A stretch of DNA of 32,633 nucleotides from Bacilli bacterium (lineage in GTDB: Bacteria > Bacillota_I > Bacilli_A > RFN20 > CAG-826), in contig JAKSUZ010000012.1 of NCBI GenBank assembly GCA_024408505.1, positions 1-32,633 on the forward strand. The letters run 5' to 3'. The notes under the pieces were generated by a model. It saw only the letters and a program-made list of their open reading frames with translations, made no database searches and had not been told where the DNA came from. Every line of letters starts with the position of its first letter. The first letter of the stretch is position 1. Below are positions 16,859 through 24,781 of the stretch, in pieces. Position numbers and translations under genes: made by a program.

Positions 16859-17443
16859 ATGTCAACTTCTGAAATTTCAACAATAATTATTAGTTCAATT
16901 TCAATTTTTTTATCATTAATAACCATCATAATTACATATTGTGAATTGCGAAAAGATAGAAGTTATAAGAGGTTAGATATAATAGTTGGGTTATTGAAAG
17001 ATACACGGATGGATGATGATTTTGCATTTATATTTGAATGTATAGATCGCGAATTGTCATTTAAATATAAAAAACCAGGATATTTTGATATTTCTGATGA
17101 TATTAGGAAATTGTATGGTAAAAAAATAAATAATTTTGAATTCGGCAGAAAGATTGATTATGTTCTTTCAATATATGATAGCTTTATCTATTCGTCCTCA
17201 AAACGGCTGCTCTCTAAGAAAGAATTTAATTTTTTTCATTATAATCTGGCAATGATTTTTGACAACAAAGAGATAGTAAATTTTTTATATTCAATAAACC
17301 TTTATTGCAAAAAGCGAAATATTATTTGTCCTTTTAGTAATTTAGTTGAGTATGGTATTAAACACAAATATTTAAAAATCGATTTCTATAACGATAATTC
17401 TCCTACCTATAAATGCCTTATTAAAGATGCAAAATCAATTTGA
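16859..17443 (+). CDS. One-pass membrane protein of unknown function
   Basis: The 194 residues begin with a short polar stretch and one strong membrane helix (about 7-28, IIISSISIFLSLITIIITY), then a positively charged step and a cytoplasmic, mostly helical domain with many Asp, Lys and Tyr. The layout resembles small DUF4760-like membrane proteins, but I cannot confirm the family. Lying between a restriction-type nuclease and an Abi-like operon, it could be a membrane effector, or simply island cargo. It ends in TGA. No Shine-Dalgarno; -10-like boxes directly precede the ATG. Confidence 0.6.
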   Translation: MSTSEISTIIISSISIFLSLITIIITYCELRKDRSYKRLDIIVGLLKDTRMDDDFAFIFECIDRELSFKYKKPGYFDISDDIRKLYGKKINNFEFGRKIDYVLSIYDSFIYSSSKRLLSKKEFNFFHYNLAMIFDNKEIVNFLYSINLYCKKRNIICPFSNLVEYGIKHKYLKIDFYNDNSPTYKCLIKDAKSI

Positions 17444-17493
17444 TGTAACTCTTAAGCAAGTGCTACTTAACACTATAGGCCGCTTATGACAAT

Positions 17494-18033
17494 TCACAAA
17501 AGTGTTTCTACTATTTTCTTGAATTGATATGTTAGTGTGCGTGGGAAGAGAAGATATTCTTTTAGATGTAAGATGGTGGATTCCACTAATTTACCAAAGG
17601 CATATGCTTCTATTTCACTAGTGAGATTTTCGTATTTCTTTTGTTGAGATATAGTCCATTTATCACTATTTCGAGGTAATTTAGTTTCATAATAAAATTC
17701 TTTTAAATATTTATCACGTGAATACTTAAATTGATTAAGATGCATAAGTTCATGCGATATTACTTTTGCAATCATTGCATAAGCTTTTTTCTTCTTTTTC
17801 TCATTAGTTGCTTCTACAAAATCATTTCACATCTGATCATCCACGGCGATAATAGATTTATCTTCGACTATAGCGCTTAGACCAGTCGGCATATAAAAGT
17901 CATCTGGTTGTTCTCCACTTGTGTCAACTAAGATGAAATCATACCAAGACTCTTCAATCTCTAATATGCTATTGATTGCATTTAACAGTTTATCAAGTGA
18001 TTCTCCTTCTTTAATTTCTTTTGATATAAACAA
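17494..18033 (-). pseudogene. Zinc metallopeptidase-like gene interrupted by an in-frame TGA
   Basis: Two segments lie in the same minus-strand frame, separated by one TGA at 17829-17827: an upstream part of 68 codons and a downstream part ending at 17494. Read through, the product would be about 179 residues. The downstream part carries HELMH (the zinc-binding HExxH) in VISHELMHLNQF and, about 45 residues later, EIEAYAFGK, a possible third ligand, as in short zincin peptidases. The upstream part contains DTSGEQPDDFYMPTGLSAIV and IIAVDDQM just before the stop. TGA is one transition from TGG (Trp), giving DDQM-W-NDF, so a recent nonsense mutation is likely. The start is TTG at 18033 with a perfect AGGAGG five bases before it. 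ATG at 17775 could still start a 93-residue fragment with the metal site. Confidence 0.65.
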
Positions 18034-18438
18034 AATGTCCTCCTATATAGTTATTCGCTAAAATTGAGAGATAATTTTCACTAAAATAGAAGTATATTTA
18101 TTTTATAGATATAAATAATTATTAAATGCCACGCTTGGTTTACATAATATAGTGGGTCGTACTCTTCTTTTGATTTCAAAGATTCCATCATTTTTGAAAT
18201 GACGTACTTATTTGATTTTACTGACTTATTTTGCTTAAATTTGCACTTTTCCATCATTTTTACCCTATGTTTTTTTGCATTTTTCCAACTTTTAAGCGAT
18301 TCACTAATCAAAAAATATATGTAATAAAGCATAAATTAATTAAAAATATGATTATAACGATAAAAAAACGATATAAAGTTAAAATTGACTTGCTTTATTT
18401 ATAAATACGCATATTATTATAGTAAGGAGCTCAAAAAA
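18034..18438. other. AT-rich intergenic stretch, mostly featureless
   Basis: 405 bp between divergent genes. The left edge holds AGGAGG (minus strand, 18044-18039) for the metallopeptidase gene, the right edge the ATPase promoter and ribosome binding site. A minus-strand frame of 83 codons (18332-18081) is lysine-rich with a hydrophobic, low-complexity C-terminus and no ribosome binding site; I do not count it as a gene. A 13-bp direct repeat (18183-18195 and 18249-18261) has a 66-bp period. Confidence 0.5.
18390..18429 (+). promoter_or_regulatory. Promoter and ribosome binding site of the ATPase-TOPRIM-AbiTii operon
   Basis: TTGCTT (18390-18395), 16 nt, TATTAT (18412-18417); an overlapping TTGACT at 18385-18390 is an alternative -35 but with poor spacing. 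AAGGAG at 18424-18429 is nine bases before ATG 18439 and decides that start. Confidence 0.45.
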
Positions 18439-19584
18439 ATGAAATTACTCAAAGTCAAAGTACCTAATGGGTATTTAATGCTAAAACCAGGCACAGAAAT
18501 TAATTTTTTAACAAAAACAAGAATTAATAAGGATGTTGATAATACTGATTTAATTGAATTAGAACCTAATTTTTACTATCCTTTAGAAACGGTTTTTATT
18601 GGTAAAAATTCTTCTGGTAAGTCTACTACCATGCGCTTAATTTTTATTGCCACATATATTCTTGATCATGGCCGTGTTAGATCAACCGACGTAGATGCAG
18701 ATGATTTTGATATCGAAATAACTTTTTACGGGAACGATAAAAATATATATCTATACAAAGGTTCATTCAAAAAAGATTTAACTTCTGGTTCTGAATATTT
18801 AAAAATCGTTTTTGAATCATTAGAGAGAACAATAATGAAAGAAAGTTATAATAAAGACCTTTCAAATGCTTCGTATACAAACATTAGTGCGTTCAAACCT
18901 TCCATAGGTTCTGATACATCTATGGTTGCTAGAGTTGATGAAATAAAAGGATTTAATGCTCCTATCAATTTATTCGCGTATAAATATAGTTCGAGCGCTT
19001 TTGCTGAAATTTATAGATTCCTTAATTTAAATACCAACAACAGAGTTTTTGAAAAACTCATTAGATTATTTGATGATAGTATCGAATCTATTTCCCCGCG
19101 TTACGAAAATAATAAATTCATTGGGTATTATTTTAAGAGAACTGGTGAAGATATGGTATTAGTGGATTATCGAACGTTAGATCGTATTTTATCTGAAGGA
19201 ACCATAAGAGGGTTGATTTTATTTTCAACTTCGATTATCGCTTTTAATTTAGGCGGGCATATTATGGTAGATGAAATCGAAGCGCATTTTAATAAAAATC
19301 TCGTCGAAAATTTAATCATCATGTTCAATGATGAAAAAATTAACAAAAAAGGCGCTTCACTAATATATTCAACCCACTATGCGGAAATATTAGACGAGAA
19401 TAAACGTCTAGATAATATTAATGTTCTTCATAGAAATGGAACTTCTATTTCTATAGAAAACTTATCTAAAGATTATGATGTAAGTACAGAATTGTTAAAG
19501 AGCAAACAATTTGATCAAAATGCCTTTGATAATTTGATAAATTATAAGCGCTTAATGGAATTAAAGGATGAATTAAGAAAATGA
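18439..19584 (+). CDS. ABC-type AAA ATPase of a putative defence operon
   Basis: The start at 18439 is set by AAGGAG nine bases upstream; an earlier in-frame ATG at 18385 has none. The 381-residue protein has an SMC/OLD-like ATPase plan: Walker A GKNSSGKST (55-63), a middle region of about 190 residues, ABC signature-like LSEGT (about 251), Walker B HIMVDEIEAHF (about 274-284) and a switch His in STHYAEIL (about 311). Such ATPases (AAA15/AAA21 class) work with nuclease or toxin partners as sensors in OLD, RloA, PARIS-like and Abi systems. Its TGA stop overlaps the ATG of the next gene (ATGA), so the two are translationally coupled. Confidence 0.85.
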   Translation: MKLLKVKVPNGYLMLKPGTEINFLTKTRINKDVDNTDLIELEPNFYYPLETVFIGKNSSGKSTTMRLIFIATYILDHGRVRSTDVDADDFDIEITFYGNDKNIYLYKGSFKKDLTSGSEYLKIVFESLERTIMKESYNKDLSNASYTNISAFKPSIGSDTSMVARVDEIKGFNAPINLFAYKYSSSAFAEIYRFLNLNTNNRVFEKLIRLFDDSIESISPRYENNKFIGYYFKRTGEDMVLVDYRTLDRILSEGTIRGLILFSTSIIAFNLGGHIMVDEIEAHFNKNLVENLIIMFNDEKINKKGASLIYSTHYAEILDENKRLDNINVLHRNGTSISIENLSKDYDVSTELLKSKQFDQNAFDNLINYKRLMELKDELRK

Positions 19585-20078
19585 TATTTCTACTGGTCGA
19601 AGGTAACACCGAATTATACGAGATAGATTATTTATTGAATAATAATCTACTTATATTTACTAGTGGACAAATTTTCGATCATCGTCCTTTACATAAAAGG
19701 CAGCTCACCTCACTTATTCCAGAAATTAGCACCCTTGATTTTAATGAACCTTTAGAATTTTATCGTATAGGCGATACGCTTAATGATGAATTAAATATCA
19801 CTAGAATCGAAGCTCGTAAGCAATATATAAGTATTCATCGAGTGTGCACTAAACCTGAGTTCGAAATTTTAATCATAATTAACGAAAACAAATATGATGA
19901 TTATTTGAAGAGAACACATGAAGTATCACCAAAAGAATATATTAAACAATATTTAGAAATATCTGATATTAAAGGTTATATTGATTCACATAATTTAACG
20001 AACGCTATTAAAGAATATAAAAGGCTTAAAAAGCATGATAAATGTGAAATGTATTTAGCGGATATATTGAAGGAGTAA
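19581..20078 (+). CDS. TOPRIM/RloB-like partner protein
   Basis: This 165-residue protein begins IFLLVEGNTELYEIDYLL, matching the Glu-containing first motif of TOPRIM-like RloB proteins (EGxTE). It continues with a possible acidic motif RIGDTLNDEL (about 72-81) and KPEFEILIIINEN (about 111-123), which parallels the P-x-FE-hydrophobic motif of RloB. RloB and DUF4435/AriB proteins are the nuclease or effector partners of AAA ATPases in anti-phage systems. It is shorter than most of them (about 200-300 residues), so assignment is by motif only. The start overlaps the ATPase stop. The end LKE-stop provides AAGGAG for the next gene. Confidence 0.6.
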   Translation: MIFLLVEGNTELYEIDYLLNNNLLIFTSGQIFDHRPLHKRQLTSLIPEISTLDFNEPLEFYRIGDTLNDELNITRIEARKQYISIHRVCTKPEFEILIIINENKYDDYLKRTHEVSPKEYIKQYLEISDIKGYIDSHNLTNAIKEYKRLKKHDKCEMYLADILKE

Positions 20079-20084
20079 AAGATT

Positions 20085-21065
20085 ATGAAAGATAAAACTA
20101 AAGAATGCTTAGAATTAGCGGAAGAAATAATTTCTCATTTTGAATTATCTGATTTGCCTGCTGAAAACATAATTTTAAAATGTTTGCGTTTATGCCGCTT
20201 ATTGAACGATGATTACGGAGTAAAATTATTTGAATATGAATCGAGTGGGTATCCTTCTTCTCCTGACGGTATCCCATGTGATGTTTTTAATAACTATTGT
20301 CGCGCTGCGGGTAGAATATTTGAGCTTAAAGAAAATAATGTTAATGAAGAAAGAGCTAATACAAAAATACTCCCTCTCCTGGATCAAGAGTTTTTAGCGC
20401 TTAAACTAGCTTTGGAAAACAGCCGTGATCCTAATATTTCAATTTCTTCTTCTAATCCTAATCAGTATGTATCTAATCCGATGGGGAATTGGGCGCAAAG
20501 AAATAGCATAGTTTCACAAATTTCAGAAAATAGACAAACATATTATAAAGTTCGTGGAAAATTATACGGATACATTTTAAATAAGAGGAATTCTTTAATT
20601 TATAGTAACATTGTTGAAAATAATTTTTCGCGTTATAAAAGTATTGTTGACACAGAACTGACAAGTTATTGTCCTGAAGCATTAAAGAAATTCATTTCTT
20701 CGTATGACAATTTAACTTCATCTAACGAAGAGGATTGGGCTAACGCTGTTCATTCCTGTCGCAGAATCATAAAAGATTTAGCTGATAAACTTAATCCAGC
20801 CAGCCAAGAAGATTCTAAATTAAGTGATGAGAAATATATTAATAGATTAATTCACTTTATTAGTAAGCAGTGTGATTCTAAAACATATTGTAATTTAATA
20901 GGGGCAACATTAGAAAATATTGGAAAGAGAATTGATGCTATATATGATGCATCTAACAAAGGAACACATGAAAACGTAACGAAAGATGAAGCGGAAAGAA
21001 TAATTATTTATACATACTTGCTTGTTGGCGATATATTGCTGATAGTCAAAAACAAAAAGAAATAG
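20085..21065 (+). CDS. AbiTii-domain protein
   Basis: The 326-residue protein starts with a helical domain containing ILKCLRLCRLLNDDYGVKLF and then EYESSGYP (about 25-56), the pattern of the AbiTii domain (short helices ending in W/F-x-x-x-E-L-x-GY). The C-terminal half has WANAVHSCRRIIKDLADKL (about 221-239) and IDAIYDASNKGTHENVT (about 285-301), resembling the HEPN-like tail common in AbiTii proteins. The middle (about 95-190) I do not recognise. AbiTii was named from lactococcal abortive infection. It is third in the operon, 6 nt after the TOPRIM gene, and probably functions with it and the ATPase, perhaps as the toxic or sensing arm. Confidence 0.72.
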   Translation: MKDKTKECLELAEEIISHFELSDLPAENIILKCLRLCRLLNDDYGVKLFEYESSGYPSSPDGIPCDVFNNYCRAAGRIFELKENNVNEERANTKILPLLDQEFLALKLALENSRDPNISISSSNPNQYVSNPMGNWAQRNSIVSQISENRQTYYKVRGKLYGYILNKRNSLIYSNIVENNFSRYKSIVDTELTSYCPEALKKFISSYDNLTSSNEEDWANAVHSCRRIIKDLADKLNPASQEDSKLSDEKYINRLIHFISKQCDSKTYCNLIGATLENIGKRIDAIYDASNKGTHENVTKDEAERIIIYTYLLVGDILLIVKNKKK

Positions 21066-21077
21066 ATAACAATTTAT

Positions 21078-21106
21078 TTGACACGCACTCTCAAAGGGAG
21101 TATGTT
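21078..21106 (+). promoter_or_regulatory. S10 operon promoter
   Basis: Perfect -35 TTGACA (21078-21083), 17 nt, -10 TATGTT (21101-21106). The spacer contains an ACTCTC/GGGAGT inverted repeat (21087-21092/21096-21101) with a 3-nt centre. The -35 lies 13 bp after the stop of the AbiTii gene. Predicted transcription start near 21113, leaving a leader of about 130 nt. Confidence 0.75.
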
Positions 21107-21129
21107 ATTCCTACTTGCACTCGCGAGGA

Positions 21130-21212
21130 CTAATCGAGGTTGCTGACACACGAATAGGCGTTGTCATGAGACGGTGTCAGGGAATTCGATTATAGCGAAG
21201 CTAGTAAATAGC
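21130..21212 (+). ncRNA. Structured 5' leader of the S10 operon
   Basis: TAATCGA (21131-21137) pairs with TCGATTA (21186-21192). A symmetric 5x5 internal loop (GGTTG opposite GGAAT) follows, then CTGACAC (21143-21149) pairs perfectly with GTGTCAG (21174-21180) around a 24-nt apical region. A small GCTA/TAGC hairpin (21200-21203/21209-21212) follows, then the rpsJ ribosome binding site. No U-run terminator is visible. The position suggests an autoregulatory leader bound by an encoded ribosomal protein (L4 does this in enterobacteria), but the ligand here is unknown. Confidence 0.6.
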
Positions 21213-21241
21213 CTAATTAAAGAAAATAAGGAGGAAAATTC

Positions 21242-21553
21242 ATGGCAAAAACAAAAGTAATCAGGGTTCGCTTAAAAGCTTATGACCACAAGATTCTTGA
21301 TCTTGGGGCCCAAAAGATTTTAGAAGCGGCCAAGAAAACTGGTGCAACAACCGTTGGACCAATTCCGTTACCTACGGATAAACAAGTATTTACTGTTTTA
21401 CGCGCGGTTCATAAATATAAAGACGCTCGTGAACAATTTGAAATACGCACACATAAGAGATTAATCGATATCTCTAATCCAACTAAGGAAACCGTCGATA
21501 CTTTACGTCGACTTGATTTACCTAGTGGAGTAGATATCGATATTAAACTTTAA
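21242..21553 (+). CDS. rpsJ: 30S ribosomal protein S10
   Basis: The 103 residues are the usual length. It carries the S10 motifs [15 protein letters not shown] (6-20), a GPIPLPT loop and [12 protein letters not shown]. It sits in the 30S head and binds NusB in antitermination. It is the first gene of the operon, preceded by AAGGAGG eight bases before the ATG at the end of the structured leader. It is one of the few small-subunit proteins here without a charged extension. Confidence 0.98.
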   Translation: MAKTKVIRVRLKAYDHKILDLGAQKILEAAKKTGATTVGPIPLPTDKQVFTVLRAVHKYKDAREQFEIRTHKRLIDISNPTKETVDTLRRLDLPSGVDIDIKL

Positions 21554-21575
21554 TCAGTAAGGAGGAGAGTCAATT

Positions 21576-22427
21576 ATGAAACAATTAATCGGACGTAAGT
21601 TAGGCATGACTCAAATCTTTGCCACTGATGGAACACAATATGCGGTGTCAGTGATTGAAGTTTTACCTAACGTTATTACTCGTATTAAAACCGAAGAGAA
21701 AGATGGCTATAAAGCCTATGTTGTCGGTTATGACAGTAAAAAAGAATCTCGCGCGAATAAGTGCGAAAAAGGCTTTAGCAAGAAGAGTAACACTCCACTT
21801 GCAAGATTCTATCGTGAAGTCACTGGTAAAGATCTAGACGCTCTTAACTTAACCGTTGGTGGTAAGTTAGATGCTTCGATCTTTAAGGCTGGTGATATCG
21901 TAGACGTAATCGGTACTAGTAAAGGTAAAGGTTATACTGGTACCATTAAACGTTACCATCACACTATTGGTCCTAAAGGACATGGTTCTGGTTATCATAG
22001 ACAAGTTGGTAGCTTTGCTAACAATGGTCGTTGTAATAACCGTGTATTACCAGGAAAGAAGATGAGTGGTCATCGTGGATTTGAACAAGCAACAATCCTT
22101 AATCTTTTAGTAGTGGAGACCAATGCTGAGAAAGGTTACATCTTAGTTAAAGGTGCAATCCCAGGCGCAAAACAATCATTAGTAAAGATTAGAAGCGCAA
22201 TTCGCACTCAATTAGGTAAACCTCAACAAGTGAAACCACTCGTTGATTTAAGTGCGAAGAAAGAACAACCAAAGGCTGTTGAAGCTCCAAAAGCAGAAGC
22301 TAAACCAGCACCTGCCCCAAAACCAGAAGTAAAGAAGGAAGCTGCACCTAAAGCCGCTCCAGCTAAACCAGCTGAAGCACCAAAGGCTGCTCCTAAGAAA
22401 GAAGAAGTTAAGAAGGAGGCTAAGTAA
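21576..22427 (+). CDS. rplC: 50S ribosomal protein L3, with long Lys/Ala/Pro tail
   Basis: The core (1 to about 220) has LIGRKLGMTQIF at the start, the KGHGSGYHRQVG loop and PGKKMSGHRG near the peptidyl transferase centre. The usual length is about 205-215, but this one is 283: the last 60 or so residues are a low-complexity tail of Lys, Ala, Pro and Glu (AKPAPAPKPE, APKAAPAKPA). The tail ends KKEAK-stop, whose codons form AAGGAGG for rplD. Confidence 0.97.
   Translation: MKQLIGRKLGMTQIFATDGTQYAVSVIEVLPNVITRIKTEEKDGYKAYVVGYDSKKESRANKCEKGFSKKSNTPLARFYREVTGKDLDALNLTVGGKLDASIFKAGDIVDVIGTSKGKGYTGTIKRYHHTIGPKGHGSGYHRQVGSFANNGRCNNRVLPGKKMSGHRGFEQATILNLLVVETNAEKGYILVKGAIPGAKQSLVKIRSAIRTQLGKPQQVKPLVDLSAKKEQPKAVEAPKAEAKPAPAPKPEVKKEAAPKAAPAKPAEAPKAAPKKEEVKKEAK
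22413..22419 (+). promoter_or_regulatory. rplD ribosome binding site inside the L3 tail
   Basis: AAGGAGG is formed by the Lys-Glu-Ala codons of the L3 C-terminus, exactly 10 nt before ATG 22430. Confidence 0.85.
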
Positions 22428-22429
22428 TT

Positions 22430-23056
22430 ATGGCGGAAACAAAGAAATTAACCGTTGATGTTATTAATGCTAGTGGTAATAAAGTCGCTAGTGTTGATTT
22501 AAATAGCAAGATCTTCGGTGTTAAAGTAAACAATCACGCGATTTATGAAGCCGTTAAACTTCATAACGCGAATAAAAGACAAGCCACTGCAAAAACCAAG
22601 AAACGTAGTGAAGTTTCTGGTGGTGGTAAGAAACCTTGGAGACAAAAAGGTACTGGTCGTGCTCGTGCAGGATCTACTCGTTCACCTATTTGGGTGGGCG
22701 GTGGTACCGTCTTTGGTCCTAAAGGTGTTCAAAACTTTAAGTTAGATCAAAACCGTAAGGCTTATGATTTAGCGCTTCGTTCATCTTTAACTCTTAAAGT
22801 GAATAAAGGTTTAATCGTTTTAGATGATATGAAAGCTAAGAAGAGCAAAGAAATCGCTAAAATGATGAAATCACTTAAGGTTAAGAAAGGTTTAATTGTT
22901 GTGGATAAGAATAGTAAGGAATTAACTCTTGCTAGCCGCAACATTAACAATATTAAATTAGTGGATGTCGCGCATCTTAATGTCTATGACATTATGAACG
23001 CGAACCATCTATTAATCACTACTAAAGCACTTAAAGCGCTTGAGGAGGTTAGATAA
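22430..23056 (+). CDS. rplD: 50S ribosomal protein L4
   Basis: The 208 residues are standard. The tunnel-loop motif is intact: [20 protein letters not shown] (about 67-86). In enterobacteria L4 also represses this operon through its leader, which makes it the first candidate ligand for the structured leader upstream, though that is not established for this lineage. The end LEEVR-stop provides GAGGAGG and the TAA overlaps the rplW start as TAATG. Confidence 0.97.
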   Translation: MAETKKLTVDVINASGNKVASVDLNSKIFGVKVNNHAIYEAVKLHNANKRQATAKTKKRSEVSGGGKKPWRQKGTGRARAGSTRSPIWVGGGTVFGPKGVQNFKLDQNRKAYDLALRSSLTLKVNKGLIVLDDMKAKKSKEIAKMMKSLKVKKGLIVVDKNSKELTLASRNINNIKLVDVAHLNVYDIMNANHLLITTKALKALEEVR

Positions 23057-23496
23057 TGGCTACTGAGAAGAAAGAAGCAGTGACTAAAGAAGTTAAGAAA
23101 GAAGCTGCGCCAAAGAAGGCTGAAGTAAAACCAGTCGAAAAGAAAGCTAAAGCCAAGAAAACTGAAGTTAAGGTTGATACCACTAAGAAAGATATCGCCA
23201 AAGCTACTCATACAGACTTTAGTGTGATTTTAAATCCAATCATTACTGAAAAGAGTATGGCCATGATTCAAAATAGTAATCAAGCCACCTTTAAGGTCAA
23301 ACCAAGTGCTAATAAAGCAGAAGTTAAATTAGCGTTCGAGCGCTTATTTAAAGTTAAAGCCGTACATGTATCAATTGTTAATGTACGTGCGAAGAGCACC
23401 TCTCGTGGTGGTCGTTACCAAGGAAAAATCCAAGGTTATAAAAAGGCCATCATTACCATTAAGAGCGGTGAAGCCATTGATTTATTCAAAGAATAA
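23056..23496 (+). CDS. rplW: 50S ribosomal protein L23, with N-terminal extension
   Basis: The core begins near residue 53 (DFSVILNPIITEKS) and continues through FKVKPSANKAEVKLAFERLF and RGGRYQGKIQGYKKAI to the end. L23 is normally about 95 residues, so 146 reflects an added 50-residue Lys/Glu/Ala-rich N-terminus. L23 lies at the tunnel exit and is the docking site for trigger factor and SRP, so the extension may lie near emerging chains. The start overlaps the rplD stop. Confidence 0.95.
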   Translation: MATEKKEAVTKEVKKEAAPKKAEVKPVEKKAKAKKTEVKVDTTKKDIAKATHTDFSVILNPIITEKSMAMIQNSNQATFKVKPSANKAEVKLAFERLFKVKAVHVSIVNVRAKSTSRGGRYQGKIQGYKKAIITIKSGEAIDLFKE

Positions 23497-23530
23497 ATGA
23501 AAGTTAACTAAATTATAGGAGGAAACATTT

Positions 23531-24364
23531 ATGGCAGTAAGAAATTATAGTCCCACATCTCCCAGCCGTCGTGCGATGGCTAGTGTTGTTTACACGGAGA
23601 TTACGACTAACCTTCCTGAAAAAAGTTTAACTACTACGTTAAAGAAGACAGGAGGTCGTAATAACCAAGGCGTTATTACAACTAGACATATTGGTGGTGG
23701 TAACAAACACAAATATAGAATCATAGACTTTAAGAGAAATAAAGACGATGTTATTGGTGTTGTTTCAACCATTGAATATGATCCAAATAGAAATGCAAAC
23801 ATTTGCTTAATCAAATATCGTGATGGTGAAAAAAGATATATCTTAGCGCCAAAAGATATTAAGGTTGGTAGCATTGTTATTTCTGGTAAAGTAACCGATG
23901 TTCAAATTGGTAATGCAATGGAAATGCAGAATATACCTGAAGGTACTTTTGTACATAACGTTGAATTAGCACCAGGTAAAGGCGGACAACTTTGTCGCGC
24001 GGCTGGTACCAGTGCACAAATCTTAGGTAAAGAAGGTAAATACGTGATCGTAAGATTAGCCAGTGGCGAAATGAGAAAGATTCTCGCTAATTGCCGTGCC
24101 ACGATTGGCATTGTTGGTAATGAAGACTATACGCTTATTAATAAAGGCAAAGCCGGCAAGAATAGATATTTAGGTATTCGTCCTACCGTTCGTGGTAGTG
24201 CGATGAACCCACCTGATCACCCACATGGTGGTGGTGAAGGTAAGTGTCCTGTTGGACGTGATGCACCAAGAACACCTTGGGGCAAACGTGCTTTAGGCGT
24301 GAAGACCCGTAGAGTTAAGAAGGCGTCTACTAAATTAATGATTAGACGTATCAATGATAAATAA
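23531..24364 (+). CDS. rplB: 50S ribosomal protein L2
   Basis: The 277 residues are normal length without extension. Motifs: [20 protein letters not shown] (about 42-61), and the conserved [18 protein letters not shown] segment with the peptidyl-transferase-centre His. It binds 23S domain IV and aids subunit association. It is separated from rplW by 34 bp with ATAGGAGGAAA before the start. Confidence 0.98.
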   Translation: MAVRNYSPTSPSRRAMASVVYTEITTNLPEKSLTTTLKKTGGRNNQGVITTRHIGGGNKHKYRIIDFKRNKDDVIGVVSTIEYDPNRNANICLIKYRDGEKRYILAPKDIKVGSIVISGKVTDVQIGNAMEMQNIPEGTFVHNVELAPGKGGQLCRAAGTSAQILGKEGKYVIVRLASGEMRKILANCRATIGIVGNEDYTLINKGKAGKNRYLGIRPTVRGSAMNPPDHPHGGGEGKCPVGRDAPRTPWGKRALGVKTRRVKKASTKLMIRRINDK

Positions 24365-24374
24365 GGAGTAAATT

Positions 24375-24779
24375 ATGGCAAGAAGTTTAAAGAAAGGTCC
24401 ATATGTTGAAGCTTCATTAATGAAGAAAGTTGAAGCCATCAATAAATCCGGAAAGAAAAGTATCATCAAAACCTGGAGTCGTCGTTCAACGATCTTCCCA
24501 GATTTTGTTGGTTTAACCTTCGCGGTCTATAACGGCCACGAACATATTAGCGTCTATGTCACTGAAGACATGGTCGGTCATAAATTAGGTGAATTTGCAC
24601 CAACCCGTACATTTATTATGCATACCGGTAATAACGCAGAAGATAAAGCTGCAGCGACCGAAGGAGCAGCACCAGCTGCGCCAGCCGCCGGAGCGAAACC
24701 TGCCGCAGGAGCAGCACCAGCCGCGAAACCAGCAGCCGCACCTGCACCAGCAGCCGCACCTAAGAAGGAGGGCAAGTAA
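24375..24779 (+). CDS. rpsS: 30S ribosomal protein S19, with Ala/Pro tail
   Basis: The core (1 to about 90) is standard: [51 protein letters not shown]. It is normally about 92 residues; here 134, with a tail of about 42 residues almost wholly Ala, Pro, Gly and a few Lys. The tail DNA is much more GC-rich than its surroundings. It ends KKEGK-stop, forming AAGGAGG for rplV. Confidence 0.96.
   Translation: MARSLKKGPYVEASLMKKVEAINKSGKKSIIKTWSRRSTIFPDFVGLTFAVYNGHEHISVYVTEDMVGHKLGEFAPTRTFIMHTGNNAEDKAAATEGAAPAAPAAGAKPAAGAAPAAKPAAAPAPAAAPKKEGK
24765..24771 (+). promoter_or_regulatory. rplV ribosome binding site inside the S19 tail
   Basis: AAGGAGG is formed by the Lys-Glu-Gly codons at the S19 C-terminus, exactly 10 nt before ATG 24782. 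Confidence 0.85.
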
Positions 24780-24781
24780 TT

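Noticed and set aside
17451-17470. TTAAG/CTTAA inverted repeat between convergent genes as a terminator
   Set aside because: Stem is short and AT-rich, with no T-run on either strand.
17494-18033. TGA read as Trp across the whole genome (code 4)
   Set aside because: TGA ends rfbC at the overlap with rfbD and ends the 16859 gene, and the other long genes contain no internal TGA and use TGG for Trp.
18081-18332. An 83-codon minus-strand reading frame upstream of the ATPase operon
   Set aside because: No ribosome binding site, low-complexity hydrophobic end, very AT-rich DNA and no recognisable family; kept only as a note.
24578-24775. Ala/Gly-rich minus-strand frame opposite the S19 tail
   Set aside because: Shadow of the GC-rich Ala/Pro tail of rpsS; low-complexity coding reads open on both strands.
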